A stretch of 64,000 bases of DNA from Methanofastidiosum sp. (GCA_035362715.1 DAOSDU010000001.1:62001-126000), one strand, 5' to 3'; shown: positions 16,496-25,194, counted from the first letter of the stretch. Notes: a model not told the origin generated them from the sequence alone. Program-made: numbers and translations.

Positions 16496-18014
16496 TATTT
16501 TTTGGGAATTCTCCTAAATATTTTTTGAATTCTTTAGGCCATTTGTCGGAATCAAGCCCCTTTTGAGCCAAGAAAGATACTGTCCACCTTTGAAGACCAA
16601 TCCCCGAACATCCAGACCACAACTCCTTGTTTTTTGAAGATTTAATAGAGAAAGCTTTAGTATACTTATCCCCAACTATGGAAAGATTCTGGAATTCCAG
16701 CCATTCACTCTCTTCTCTATTACCCCTTGAAGGAATCCAGGATTCGTAGTCCACAGTCCCTTTAATTCTCTCAGTTTCTTTTTCAATTCCTGTCTGTCCT
16801 GATTGTGCCATATAAAAAGGTGTTACCCAAGCTGTTCTCCATTCAATCTCAAATATTTTATCAAAAACATAAGCATATCTTTCCATCATCTTCTCTTTAA
16901 GTTCAATTAACTGATCAGGATATCCTATGAATACAGGTTCTATTCTCCAGAATTCATTTACTCGTTCAATACCTTGTCTCCCACCAGCTTCCCACCTATA
17001 TGAAGGTCCACTTTTATCATATATTAATACTGGGAATTCTGAATCGTCAATAGTCTTCCCATCAAAAGCCCAGTACATTGGAGGGCACTGAGCATATGTC
17101 ATTCCACCTATAGGGTCTCTCATTCTTTCTCTTATCTTATCAACATGGGCCTTTTTTGTTATTTTATATAGGTCGATTACTTCTTCCCAGACGGAAACAT
17201 CCCTAGAGATAGGGGGCGATACATAATAAATTTCTGGTTCACTGCCAGATAAATGGCCAGTCTTTTCCCAAATTTCAAAAGGAACAAGCTTCGGGGCAAT
17301 TACTTCAATGAAACCTAGCGGCTTTAAAACTTCTTCAACTGCAATCCTTTCCATTGTTCTGAGTAGCGCCGCGATTGGAGCATGATAAAACCATTGGCCT
17401 TGACTTGGACCTTGTTTTAGCCACCCTAAAGCCAATAATTCTAGGGTTGGGTCTTTTGTAGTCAAAGGTTCTATGTTATCGCTCTTTGAAATTAATTCCC
17501 AGTGCTCACCCTTGCCGCCCCAAAACTGCGCTTCTACTTTTTCATAGAACAAATTAATTATACGGTCAACATGATTTTTGGTAAGGAAATCTTCGTCCAA
17601 ATCATTTAAAGATAAAATTGCATTGTTTCCTTCTATAGATATTTTATCGACAAAAGGTATCTTAATAGGGTCTTTTGGAATTTTTTCAAGTTCAAGAGTG
17701 AGTGTATAACTTTTTCCCACTAGTTTTTTAATCCCAACTTTAAACTCCTTTCCGAGAAGTAAAGACAGAGCATTCTTTAGTCTTATGGCAACTGCATGTG
17801 ATCTAACATAAGTACCACTTTCAATAGTAATTAAGACTGTGTCATTTGATATATTTGAGTCAATTATTTTTGGAGATTCTGAAAGTTTGTCTTTAGGTAC
17901 TCCTTTAATCAATAATTCCTTAGTTTCTTCAGCAAGATACTTTTTTACTTTTTGAACTCCGTCTCCTGTTAGTGGTTTGCTCAGGAGGTACTCGGCGTTT
18001 AAATGGAGTTTCAT
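16482..18014 (-). CDS. serS: Type 2 (methanogen-type) seryl-tRNA synthetase
   Basis: A 510-residue class II synthetase of the rare zinc-dependent SerRS found mainly in methanogens. It has no N-terminal long coiled coil as in ordinary SerRS; instead an alpha/beta tRNA-binding domain fills residues 1-165. The three zinc ligands expected from the Methanosarcina barkeri enzyme are matched by Cys310 (AQCPPMYW), Glu359 (WRIEPV) and Cys469 (WSGCSG). The class II motif 2 arginine lies in YRWEAGGRQGIERVNEF. It charges tRNA-Ser, one isoacceptor of which lies at 3941-4025. The assignment is strong. Confidence 0.95.
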   Translation of the reverse strand: MKLHLNAEYLLSKPLTGDGVQKVKKYLAEETKELLIKGVPKDKLSESPKIIDSNISNDTVLITIESGTYVRSHAVAIRLKNALSLLLGKEFKVGIKKLVGKSYTLTLELEKIPKDPIKIPFVDKISIEGNNAILSLNDLDEDFLTKNHVDRIINLFYEKVEAQFWGGKGEHWELISKSDNIEPLTTKDPTLELLALGWLKQGPSQGQWFYHAPIAALLRTMERIAVEEVLKPLGFIEVIAPKLVPFEIWEKTGHLSGSEPEIYYVSPPISRDVSVWEEVIDLYKITKKAHVDKIRERMRDPIGGMTYAQCPPMYWAFDGKTIDDSEFPVLIYDKSGPSYRWEAGGRQGIERVNEFWRIEPVFIGYPDQLIELKEKMMERYAYVFDKIFEIEWRTAWVTPFYMAQSGQTGIEKETERIKGTVDYESWIPSRGNREESEWLEFQNLSIVGDKYTKAFSIKSSKNKELWSGCSGIGLQRWTVSFLAQKGLDSDKWPKEFKKYLGEFPKNIKFV

Positions 18015-18079
18015 TATATCACAGCACCAACTTTATTTAATTATATATAAAAGTATTGACTTTTAAAATATTAAACTAT

Positions 18080-18298
18080 TTATGAAACGTCTCCTCCAGT
18101 AAGAAATGGTTCACCTAGGATATCTGTATCTTTTGGCTTTTTCTTCTTCTTATACGAAAAAAATGCCATCAGGAATAATACCCAAGCAAAAGAAGTGTAA
18201 ATAATCATTGAAGTAAAGTCTCCTCCAAAATAAACTCTTATCCCTTGGATATATATCAATGCCCCAACAACTAGATACGGAATTGTAAGATCCTTCAT
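18080..18298 (-). CDS. Two-helix mini membrane protein, tandem paralog B
   Basis: A 72-residue protein with two predicted membrane helices (about 5-24 and 30-47), then a KKKKK stop-transfer run and a short polar tail. It shares a GIR-(x)-F-G-D pattern between the helices with the gene directly upstream, so the two look like a tandem duplication. The start overlaps the upstream stop by four bases (ATGA). No family or function is recognised. Confidence 0.6.
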   Translation of the reverse strand: MKDLTIPYLVVGALIYIQGIRVYFGGDFTSMIIYTSFAWVLFLMAFFSYKKKKKPKDTDILGEPFLTGGDVS

Positions 18299-18519
18299 TT
18301 ACTCTCCTCTTTTTTCTTCTTAAAAAAGACATACGAAGCCATAAAGAAAAATAATCCAGCTATACCGTTTAAAAGTGCGCCTGCTGAATCTCCAAATGAT
18401 AGAGATCTAATTCCCACAAGTAAAAATAATACTCCTATAAAAAAAGTTAGAATTCTAAATGTTTTATATGGATCTCTTGGTTTAATTTGTATATTCTTCT
18501 TACTTTTTATCGATACCAT
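18295..18519 (-). CDS. Two-helix mini membrane protein, tandem paralog A
   Basis: A 74-residue protein with a basic N-terminus (~20 residues), two predicted membrane helices separated by GIRSLSFGD, and a terminal KKKKEE run. The ATG at 18519 is preferred over the TTG immediately before it. It resembles the next gene downstream and is translationally coupled to it. It is divergent from the RLAN/ATP-grasp cassette across ~100 bp, so the two units could share regulation. Function is unknown. Confidence 0.6.
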   Translation of the reverse strand: MVSIKSKKNIQIKPRDPYKTFRILTFFIGVLFLLVGIRSLSFGDSAGALLNGIAGLFFFMASYVFFKKKKEESK

Positions 18520-18619
18520 CAATAAGAATAGCTTAATTTGTTATATAAATGTTATTCGACTTACAGAAATGTCGATAGAAAGATTTAAAAGTAGTTTCCG
18601 GTAATCATTATTAGGTACA

Positions 18620-18904
18620 ATGGAAACACCATTACACTACATAAATTTGCTAGACGAGGATAAGAACAGACTTGTTCTTGTCTGGACATTAGCTACCACA
18701 GTCATTCTAATCTCATTAGGTTATTTCTTGACAACAATCTCCATAGTATCGAACATTACTTTTTTGTTAGATTTTGAAGTTGCAAAAAACTCTACCATTG
18801 CGGTATTGATTTTGACATATCTAGGCATAACTTCTATGGCAGTTTTTTCTCTAAAAGAAAACAACTACCTAAGAAATGCTGCAGGTGAGCTCTACGCAAT
18901 ATGA
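18620..18904 (+). CDS. Small membrane protein heading the RLAN/ATP-grasp cassette
   Basis: A 94-residue protein with a short polar N-terminus, METPLHYINLLDEDKNR, and two predicted membrane helices (about 18-45 and 58-76). A polar tail, KENNYLRNAAGELYAI, follows. It has no recognised family. A TATA-like GATTTAAAAG lies near 18581-18590, so it probably starts the transcript. Its TGA stop overlaps the next ATG by four bases, which ties it to the RLAN and ATP-grasp genes. It may anchor the enzyme to the membrane, which is inference. Confidence 0.65.
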   Translation: METPLHYINLLDEDKNRLVLVWTLATTVILISLGYFLTTISIVSNITFLLDFEVAKNSTIAVLILTYLGITSMAVFSLKENNYLRNAAGELYAI

Positions 18905-19752
18905 ATATAACACGGAGATGGTGTAGGGGGAAATCCCAGCTGGCTGTTTTTATGGAATCAGAAGATGATGATGCGTCAAATAGTTGTGATGTAAAAACGA
19001 TTGATAATTTTGTTCTGCCTTTTGTTAATTCTTTAGAGGCAAATTTAGATAGTAGTTCTAAATCCCATAAAAGGGGTGCAGGAATTTTGCATAAAAAGAC
19101 AAGTCTTTTTGATAAAGATATAACTGAGATGTACTCTGGCAACAATTTATTCGTTTTAAGTAACGAATACCACTATAAAACGGAGTCATATTATAGAATA
19201 GTTTTAAGAGAAAATCAGAATGGATACAAGATAACACCAAGTAGTGACGAGGTACTTGATGCCTACGTCGTTCCAATATGCCTAACAAAAGCAGAGATGG
19301 TTGGGATACCTGTCTGTGAATGGGGAATATCCGATACATATTGCCCTTTACCTTCGATGATATATGGGATAAACTATTACTCGGATTCTTCAAAATATGA
19401 GGTAGTTAATGACTTAGAAACCGCAAAGGAGGCCATAAAAAAGGTAACACATGGTGGGAAATATCCTTTCTGTTTCCAGAGATTACCCGCAAATTTTGAA
19501 ATAAAAACTTTCTCGACACTCTTTGGAAAGAATACTACAACAGATCCGGAGATTTGTGCTCTTCTGGAAAAAATATACGAAGTATTTGAAATACCAGTAG
19601 CCAAAATAATTCTTATATATGACGGAGAAAAATATTATCTTTCTTCAATATCTCCAATGAGGAATTCAGAGATATCTAATGGCGAAAAAGAAGAATTCAA
19701 AACTAGGGTCGAAACTGGGATAGAAAATGGGGAAATTAGGAATTTTTGTTGA
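18901..19752 (+). CDS. RLAN-like domain protein (RimK-like ATP-grasp N-terminal partner)
   Basis: A 283-residue protein. Residues ~80-275 resemble the RLAN domain that bacteria usually fuse to a RimK-like ATP-grasp. Matching features are LFVLSNEYHYKTESYYR followed by a GYKITPSSDEVLDA segment. Later an FEIKTFSTLFGK stretch and EKIYEVFEIPVAKIILIYDG parallel the FG...FelFpaPLL region of RLAN proteins. Residues 1-78 are not recognised, and a start at the internal ATG 18952 is possible. The next gene encodes the ATP-grasp half and overlaps by 26 bp. The domain call is from remembered consensus, not a search. Confidence 0.7.
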   Translation: MNITRRWCRGKSQLAVFMESEDDDASNSCDVKTIDNFVLPFVNSLEANLDSSSKSHKRGAGILHKKTSLFDKDITEMYSGNNLFVLSNEYHYKTESYYRIVLRENQNGYKITPSSDEVLDAYVVPICLTKAEMVGIPVCEWGISDTYCPLPSMIYGINYYSDSSKYEVVNDLETAKEAIKKVTHGGKYPFCFQRLPANFEIKTFSTLFGKNTTTDPEICALLEKIYEVFEIPVAKIILIYDGEKYYLSSISPMRNSEISNGEKEEFKTRVETGIENGEIRNFC

Positions 19753-20611
19753 TAGGCAGACTCTAAGTAGTTCAGTGCAACTCATATCTCTAATTAAATT
19801 CAGAGAAGAAGCTGAAAAGTTAGGGCATTATGCCTATTTTATCTTCCCAACAGAGATAAAAAAAATATCTGGACTTGATGCCCTTTTTATTAGAGCCAGA
19901 ACTGATTCAATGAATATTAGTTATGTTGCTGCAAGAATTGCAGAATTAAAAGGAATTCCTGTAATAGATGACCCTAACTCCATAAGGATATGTTCTGATA
20001 AGGTCAACATGTACCTTCACCTTATGAAGAAAGATGTTCCTATGCCGAGAACTGTTTTCATGAAGAAGGGAGAAGTTACTTTAGAAAATCTAGAAGAAGT
20101 TTTCAAAATGTTTAATCCGCCCATAATTCTAAAAGAACCGTCAACATCTTTTTCGGCAAGAGTGGAAAGAGTCTACACAAAAGAAGAGTTCATAAAAGTT
20201 TCAAGAAGATTCATAAAATTATCTGACTGGGTGGTAGTCCAAGAATTTGTCGATAGCAAATTTGATTGGAGAATAGGAGTCCTTAACGGGGAGTTATTGT
20301 ATGCATGCAAGTACATAATTCCAAATGAAACTTTTAAAATACAGGCTTCGGTAAATGGTCATTTAGTCTACTGCGATGTTGTAAGTGTTCCAAAAGAGGA
20401 GGTACCACAGGAAATTATCGACCTTGGTATAAGAGCAGGCAATTCTATCGGAAATGGCCTTTATGGAGTTGACATAAAAGAAAGTAATGGATCCCTATAT
20501 GTAATTGAAGTAAATGATAATCCTTCTCTAGACGGCGGTGAAGATAGACAGTATCCCGATATCTATGAAAGAATAATCAATCATTTAATGCAAGAGAAAA
20601 AAGTAAATTAA
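19727..20611 (+). CDS. RimK-like ATP-grasp ligase
   Basis: A 294-residue ATP-grasp enzyme expected to form an amide or peptide bond through an acyl-phosphate. An N-terminal Rossmann-like pre-ATP-grasp domain covers ~1-85 (DALFIRARTD, GIPVIDDPNS). Lys136 in ILKEPST, the lid segment VVVQEFVDSKFDWRIGVLNG (169-188), and the metal-binding EVNDNPSLDG (261-270) are all present. The lid and DWRIGVL segments match RLAN-fused RimK relatives specifically. The glycine-rich loop is unusual, reading STSFSARV. It is encoded with the RLAN protein just upstream. Substrates are unknown. Confidence 0.85.
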   Translation: MGKLGIFVDRQTLSSSVQLISLIKFREEAEKLGHYAYFIFPTEIKKISGLDALFIRARTDSMNISYVAARIAELKGIPVIDDPNSIRICSDKVNMYLHLMKKDVPMPRTVFMKKGEVTLENLEEVFKMFNPPIILKEPSTSFSARVERVYTKEEFIKVSRRFIKLSDWVVVQEFVDSKFDWRIGVLNGELLYACKYIIPNETFKIQASVNGHLVYCDVVSVPKEEVPQEIIDLGIRAGNSIGNGLYGVDIKESNGSLYVIEVNDNPSLDGGEDRQYPDIYERIINHLMQEKKVN

Positions 20612-20616
20612 TATAT

Positions 20617-21213
20617 TTAGTATCTTTTCACGAGCAAGGACCCGGGAAAAATTAAAAAATAGGAAAGATTACTTATTGAAGGTGAAAAGAACGAAATAAT
20701 CAAAGCAAATAAGCAAACCACAACCATCACGATAAGTATATTTCTATTTAGCATCACAGTCTTTTTTTCTAAACTTTCATCAATCAGATTTTTTTTAGAT
20801 GCATATGTCCATAGTATAAATAATAGAGAGGACAATATCAAAAAGTTTAGATGAAATACAAGGACGGCCGTATGAAACATTGGGTAATCTCCATTTAAAG
20901 AAGTTGAAAAAGGCATCAATCCTATGAACATCAACCAAAATAAATTAATCCATATAAACGTATTATCTAATTTTTTTACATATCGGAATCGACTATGATA
21001 AATACACCAAAATAAACCAATTAATGCAAAAGCCACAAAATAAATAAGTATTTGAGGTATTAATTTTTCTATCGCCTTTAATATAACAATATCATCTTTT
21101 ATATCAAGACCTTGTGGAAAGTTAATTGTCAATACTAGAAGAGTCATGCTAACTGCAAAAATTCCATCGACTAAAGATTCCATTCGATTTCTATCTAAAA
21201 AGGCTTGTGGCAT
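20617..21213 (-). CDS. TMEM175-like (DUF1211) potassium channel family protein
   Basis: A 198-residue protein with about six predicted membrane helices. The first contains RMESLVDGIFAVSMTLLVL, close to the family R-x-x-x-F-S-D-G-x-F-A signature, here with valine in place of FS. Prokaryotic relatives form tetrameric potassium-permeable channels. The 3' end faces the ATP-grasp gene across only 5 bp. A role in ion homeostasis is from family knowledge; direct evidence for conductance in this variant is absent. Confidence 0.82.
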   Translation of the reverse strand: MPQAFLDRNRMESLVDGIFAVSMTLLVLTINFPQGLDIKDDIVILKAIEKLIPQILIYFVAFALIGLFWCIYHSRFRYVKKLDNTFIWINLFWLMFIGLMPFSTSLNGDYPMFHTAVLVFHLNFLILSSLLFILWTYASKKNLIDESLEKKTVMLNRNILIVMVVVCLFALIISFFSPSISNLSYFLIFPGSLLVKRY

Positions 21214-21377
21214 ATTTTCACCAATTACGAATAATTTAAGAAGGTCCGTTTTTATTGTTTACCCTATAAATAATAATGTTCATGGTATAACTATATTGAA
21301 AATTGTATTATTAGCCTTATTTAGCTAAAAATAGAATAATTATTAATTATAAAAGGAGTAATTAAATAAAAATATAA

Positions 21378-22157
21378 TTACCTTATGTATCCTGTTTCTT
21401 CGTTTCCTGAAGGCAATGGTTGGTATTCGGTCATGTTCTTCTGCATTTCTTGTATCTTTGAAAGTGCTTTTTCTGTTTCTTCAGCCCTCTTGTCCAGTTC
21501 TTCCATGCTAATCTCAAGTTCTAATATATCAACTAATACTTGTAGAACTGCCTTTGAAGCTTTAGCATCAATTATATAGCCGGGAGATTCTCCCAAAAGG
21601 CATAAGCCGTTCATGTTTCTAAGTTTTCCCATTGCAATAAGAAGCCCTGATGCACCAACAATTGCAGACCCGGGATCCTCTCTAAAAACAATGTTTTTGT
21701 CTTTATATTTTTCAACTGTTTCAACATCGGATGCTGCGCCCAATACTTTTGGCTCTTTTACAGGGTATCCTCCTGTGGAATATCCACCTAATGTAAACAT
21801 TTCTTTGATGCCAAACTTTTCAACAAAGTCCAGTATTTTAGTGGATATTTCATAATGACCATAAGCATCTGTGGGCGGTGGCTGAGTATCTCCAGATAAG
21901 AATAATATATCTCTTTTTCCACCGGTGTAGTAATAGAATTCATTCTTCATTAATCTCATAGTTGAGTCTTTTTCAACTAGTGCTTGATGGGGAAATCTTG
22001 GAGAATATAATTCAGCAAATTTAACGGCTTTTAATTCTTGAATAAGATGATCAGCAGCTAATTTTCCTACAAGTCCTATCCCTGGAAGACCTTCCACAAA
22101 TATTGGATTTTCAAGTTTTATATCTTTAATTTCTTCAATAATATAAGTTTCTTTCAT
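21378..22157 (-). CDS. PAC2-family proteasome assembly chaperone homolog
   Basis: A 259-residue PAC2 family protein (COG1938/COG2047 type). The N-terminal [23 protein letters not shown] and the central LGGYSTGG and [10 protein letters not shown] segments are characteristic. The C-terminal ~50 residues form a charged helix, [15 protein letters not shown], then a proline-rich tail. Archaeal members form multimers and have been linked to proteasome assembly. It overlaps nop10 by four bases and closes the aIF2 alpha-Nop10-PAC2 series that is common in archaea. Confidence 0.9.
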   Translation of the reverse strand: MKETYIIEEIKDIKLENPIFVEGLPGIGLVGKLAADHLIQELKAVKFAELYSPRFPHQALVEKDSTMRLMKNEFYYYTGGKRDILFLSGDTQPPPTDAYGHYEISTKILDFVEKFGIKEMFTLGGYSTGGYPVKEPKVLGAASDVETVEKYKDKNIVFREDPGSAIVGASGLLIAMGKLRNMNGLCLLGESPGYIIDAKASKAVLQVLVDILELEISMEELDKRAEETEKALSKIQEMQKNMTEYQPLPSGNEETGYIR

Positions 22158-22315
22158 AACACTCCACTCTCTTTTTTGATTAATCTCCTATATTTACCGT
22201 ACTTGTCCTCAGGTGAAAATTTTGGAGGGTGAGGATTTACGGCAGGAGTATTACATAAAGGACACAAATCCTTTAAGGTATACTTATTGCATTTAGGGCA
22301 AATTTTCATCTTCAT
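22154..22315 (-). CDS. nop10: H/ACA ribonucleoprotein subunit Nop10
   Basis: A 53-residue zinc-ribbon protein, a core part of the H/ACA guide-RNA pseudouridylation complex. It begins [14 protein letters not shown], and its two C-x-x-C pairs (CPKC and CPLC) bind zinc. It ends with the typical [17 protein letters not shown] segment. The ATG at 22313-22315 is chosen because Nop10 always starts close to the first zinc pair; a longer frame upstream would run into the aIF2 alpha coding region. It lies one base after the aIF2 alpha stop. Confidence 0.95.
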   Translation of the reverse strand: MKMKICPKCNKYTLKDLCPLCNTPAVNPHPPKFSPEDKYGKYRRLIKKESGVL

Positions 22316-22316
22316 A

Positions 22317-23096
22317 TTATGATCTCTTAAAGGACCCTTTACCCTCATTACTCTGAACATGAGAAATTGCCATTTCTGCAATATCTCTCAAAACAGATTC
22401 TGCTGCTTTATAATCTTCAGCGACTATATGAATAGAATATTTTGGGGACCCTTCATTCCTTATTTCTACATCTTCTACTTTGTCTTTGTATTTTTCCCTT
22501 GCATTGACTAAAGCATCCTTTACTATATTTACTCCATCTCCGGAAAAACATTCAAGGACTATGTGGCCTGTAATGGAAACTAATGGGTTTTCAACATTAG
22601 TTTTTATGATTTCATAAAGCCCATCAACGTATTTCTCGTCTATTAATCCCTCTAAAACACTCTTGCCTTTTGTTGAAGTCTCTTCAAAAGCGGCGTATAA
22701 ATCGCCATATTTATTAACAATGGGCACCCCGATATTATGGATAATACTTTTGTAATCTTCTCCAATGTTTGTAGCGTATAGCTCCAATAGTTTTTCGCCT
22801 TTTTTCTCTCTCTTGAATTCTTGAACTTTTGTTTTCTTCTGTTGGCTTGTAACTCTTCTAAGGGATAAGTCTATGTGATTTTTAGATGCATCGACTTTTA
22901 GAACCTTGCATACTATTTTTTGACCTTCCCTCACATGGTTTCTAATATTTTTAACCCAACTGGAGGAGATTTCCTTTATATGTATCATGCCCTCCTTGTC
23001 ATATTCGTCAAGGATAACGAACGCACCGTAAGGAAATACTTCCTTGACGGAACACATGACAAGATCCCCTTCTTCGGGGTAATCCCTTTCAAGCAT
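22317..23096 (-). CDS. eif2a: Translation initiation factor aIF2 alpha subunit
   Basis: A 259-residue aIF2 alpha. Residues ~8-82 form the S1 domain ([20 protein letters not shown] to [10 protein letters not shown]), followed by the helical domain and the C-terminal alpha/beta domain ([17 protein letters not shown]). With aIF2 beta and gamma it delivers initiator Met-tRNA. The gamma subunit is encoded at 26107-27327; beta is not in the window. It sits between S27e (8 bp upstream) and nop10, a conserved archaeal order. Confidence 0.96.
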   Translation of the reverse strand: MLERDYPEEGDLVMCSVKEVFPYGAFVILDEYDKEGMIHIKEISSSWVKNIRNHVREGQKIVCKVLKVDASKNHIDLSLRRVTSQQKKTKVQEFKREKKGEKLLELYATNIGEDYKSIIHNIGVPIVNKYGDLYAAFEETSTKGKSVLEGLIDEKYVDGLYEIIKTNVENPLVSITGHIVLECFSGDGVNIVKDALVNAREKYKDKVEDVEIRNEGSPKYSIHIVAEDYKAAESVLRDIAEMAISHVQSNEGKGSFKRS

Positions 23097-23103
23097 TGAA
23101 TAA

Positions 23104-23280
23104 TCACTCCAATACTTCTAGTATTTCGGCATTAATCTTGCCTACTCCACCTTTTGACTCAACAAGGGATTTTCCACAAGTAAGGCATTTTACGGTGATA
23201 GCAGGTCTGTTAAACACTATCTGTTCACTTGAACAGTCAGTGCATTTTACTCTCAAAAACTTTGAAACAAGTTTTTTCAT
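23104..23280 (-). CDS. rps27e: Ribosomal protein S27e
   Basis: A 58-residue small-subunit protein, too short to stand out in most gene scans. It starts [16 protein letters not shown] and carries two zinc pairs, CTDC and CLTC, separated by [15 protein letters not shown]. This is the expected C4 zinc ribbon of S27e. It lies between L44e (1 bp upstream) and aIF2 alpha (7 bp downstream), the standard archaeal arrangement. The gene is certain despite its size. Confidence 0.96.
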   Translation of the reverse strand: MKKLVSKFLRVKCTDCSSEQIVFNRPAITVKCLTCGKSLVESKGGVGKINAEILEVLE

Positions 23281-23281
23281 A

Positions 23282-23560
23282 TTATGCCTCCACGAACTCT
23301 AACTTTTTAACTCTGAAGCCTTTTCTTGTAGTGGCTTTTTTACATAATTCGCATCTATATCTTAAATCAAGTTTGCTTACAGATTTTCCACCACTAACTG
23401 AAGATCTTGGGAAACCTCTGTAACCTTTAATTTTTCTTTTATACCTTCTCTGACCTGCACTAAGTTCTCCTCTTTTTCTTTTCTTTACAGTCTCAACCTT
23501 ATGTGACGTATGCTTTTTACAGGTCGGGCAATAGGTATTCATTTTTTTTGGCATTTTCAT
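23282..23560 (-). CDS. rpl44e: Ribosomal protein L44e
   Basis: A 92-residue large-subunit protein that lies near the E site. The N-terminal [18 protein letters not shown] carries the first zinc pair and [15 protein letters not shown] the second. The basic centre includes [11 protein letters not shown]. The ATG at 23560 fits the usual N-terminus and has GAGTGATT a few bases upstream; a GTG three codons earlier is less likely. It is the first of the L44e-S27e-aIF2 alpha-Nop10-PAC2 series. Confidence 0.96.
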   Translation of the reverse strand: MKMPKKMNTYCPTCKKHTSHKVETVKKRKRGELSAGQRRYKRKIKGYRGFPRSSVSGGKSVSKLDLRYRCELCKKATTRKGFRVKKLEFVEA

Positions 23561-23575
23561 AAGAATCACTCATGA

Positions 23576-24088
23576 CTAGCTCTCAGCAACTTTCTCTCTT
23601 ATAAGTATCTCTGCATTTCTCAAGGGGATTGAAATTATTTCCCCTTTCTTATATGGTCCATAGGCCCTCATATCCTCTCCTATGAACTCTGGTACATCTT
23701 GTGAGAGCTTTACCTCCTTAAAAACCTTTTCCCTTCTTTCTTTACGGGAAATATCCACATTAAGAATATTGCTCTTATATTCATTAAGAAGAACTTGGAT
23801 TGTCTCAGAAATTCTAATTTCTAGCTCGTTATCTAATCCTACATCTTCAAGGGATTTCTCAACTATGGATCTAAATCTTTTCCTACAAAAAGTTTCAAAT
23901 TGTATTTTTGTATATTCACTTTTAGATTTATTTATTTTCCCTTCAAGTGAATCTTCATCATAAGATTTACTTAACAAATCAATAATATCTTTGTTATCTT
24001 CAGCATTAGAGCCAAGAATACCATTTTTTATGTATTCTTTTCTAAAGATATTTATAGGGTCGTCATTTTTTCCCATATTACTTCTCAT
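23576..24088 (-). CDS. gins: GINS complex subunit (Gins51-like)
   Basis: A 170-residue replication protein. The C-terminal ~45 residues (VPEFIGEDMRAYGPYKKGEIISIPLRNAEILI) form the GINS B domain, and the helical A domain precedes it. Placement of the B domain at the C-terminus is typical of Gins51 (Sld5/Psf1 type). It joins MCM and GAN/RecJ in the archaeal helicase complex. The start overlaps the PCNA stop by four bases; an ATG four codons later is an alternative. Pairing with PCNA is a known archaeal arrangement. Confidence 0.87.
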   Translation of the reverse strand: MRSNMGKNDDPINIFRKEYIKNGILGSNAEDNKDIIDLLSKSYDEDSLEGKINKSKSEYTKIQFETFCRKRFRSIVEKSLEDVGLDNELEIRISETIQVLLNEYKSNILNVDISRKERREKVFKEVKLSQDVPEFIGEDMRAYGPYKKGEIISIPLRNAEILIREKVAES

Positions 24089-24822
24089 CTTTCGACTCTT
24101 GGGGCAAGAATGAATACAAACGAAGCACCTTCGATTTCAAATTCAATCTTTACGGGCATATCGCTTCCTATTTCGATTGACATTTCGCCAGGTATTGACT
24201 TTGACATGTCTGTTAAGTAGCTCAAATTAAATGTTGAAGAAGCTCCTGCAGATACAATGATCTCATAAAGATCAGGATCACCTTTTTCAAGTTTTACTTC
24301 AATGTCCCCTGTGTCTCCTTCAGCATTCATATAAAATGCATCGTCTGCTTTTAGGGAAACGTGATCTGACACAATATTTGCATCTTTTAGACCTTCTCTA
24401 AAAGCTTGAGAACTCAGCCTTACCTTTGAAGTGGTATTTAAAGCGGGCATCTTGAGATTCGATTGTTCGGTGACATCAATAAGCTGACACCCGAATCTCC
24501 TAGTTGATGTTCCTTTTAACACCATAAGTATCTTGTTTTTTTCTTCATCAAGTTTTAGAACAAGGATATCATCGCTTCGGCTTCTGTTTATGAATTTTGA
24601 CATATCTTCAATATCAATGCCTATGATAGACTCTTTATCAGTTTTATACTCTGCAAACACTTCCTTGTTCATTTTAAAATCGATCATGCTTACATGAGAT
24701 GGATCCATAGCCCTTAACTCAATACCTTCGGCAGTAATCTTCAAAGGAACTTCCTCCACGAGACTACCGATGGCAGTGACACATTTTTTCCATGTTTCTG
24801 CACTCAAAACAGCTTCAAACAT
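24085..24822 (-). CDS. pcn: DNA polymerase sliding clamp PCNA
   Basis: A 245-residue clamp of normal length that forms a trimeric ring around DNA. The N-terminal FEAVLSAETWKKC, the GIELRAMDPSHVSMIDF segment, and the C-terminal MPVKIEFEIEGASFVFILAPRVE are typical. An interdomain connector region lies near the middle. The ATG is preceded by GGTGAGATA. It is transcribed ahead of the GINS gene with overlapping stop and start, so the replication factors are coupled. Confidence 0.96.
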   Translation of the reverse strand: MFEAVLSAETWKKCVTAIGSLVEEVPLKITAEGIELRAMDPSHVSMIDFKMNKEVFAEYKTDKESIIGIDIEDMSKFINRSRSDDILVLKLDEEKNKILMVLKGTSTRRFGCQLIDVTEQSNLKMPALNTTSKVRLSSQAFREGLKDANIVSDHVSLKADDAFYMNAEGDTGDIEVKLEKGDPDLYEIIVSAGASSTFNLSYLTDMSKSIPGEMSIEIGSDMPVKIEFEIEGASFVFILAPRVER

Positions 24823-24882
24823 TATCTCACCTTATAACCTATATGCAATAGTTATTATTATTTATATAAATTTATTGGAGTA

Positions 24883-25194
24883 TTATTTATAATATAGACT
24901 TTTTATTTTGTCAAAACTTTCCCTGTAGAGCTTTATATCAAGCCCAGACATATCTTGAATTAATTCTCCTTTTAAAGAGCCTGAGATGACAGCACCGAAA
25001 ACTCTAACGATGTCGCCTTCTTTGAAATTAATATCTTCGCCAAAAACGACTTCAATTTGCCCCGTGCCATCGTCCAAAAGGATATCATTTCCCTCTTTTT
25101 TGATTATGGCCCCTACAACACTAACATATTTTTCATTTGGTATTTCTCTTATTTTTACCTTCTTAAAAGGCGGCTTTGTAAATCTATCTGGCAA
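24883..25194 (-). CDS. OB-fold single-strand-binding protein (RPA small-subunit-like)
   Basis: A 103-residue single OB-fold protein. VSVVGAIIKKEGNDILLDDGTGQIEVVF and DIVRVFGAVISG follow the strand pattern of RPA32/RPA14-type folds. It lies 60 bp upstream of pcn and the GINS gene, which supports a role in replication or repair DNA binding. No zinc finger is present. It could also be an accessory subunit, similar to the COG3390/RPA-associated proteins; the exact partner is not visible. Confidence 0.75.
   Translation of the reverse strand: MPDRFTKPPFKKVKIREIPNEKYVSVVGAIIKKEGNDILLDDGTGQIEVVFGEDINFKEGDIVRVFGAVISGSLKGELIQDMSGLDIKLYRESFDKIKSLYYK

Noticed and set aside
22316..22381. Extended N-terminus for nop10
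   Set aside because: It would run into the aIF2 alpha coding region and place 22 unrelated residues before the zinc ribbon, unlike any Nop10.
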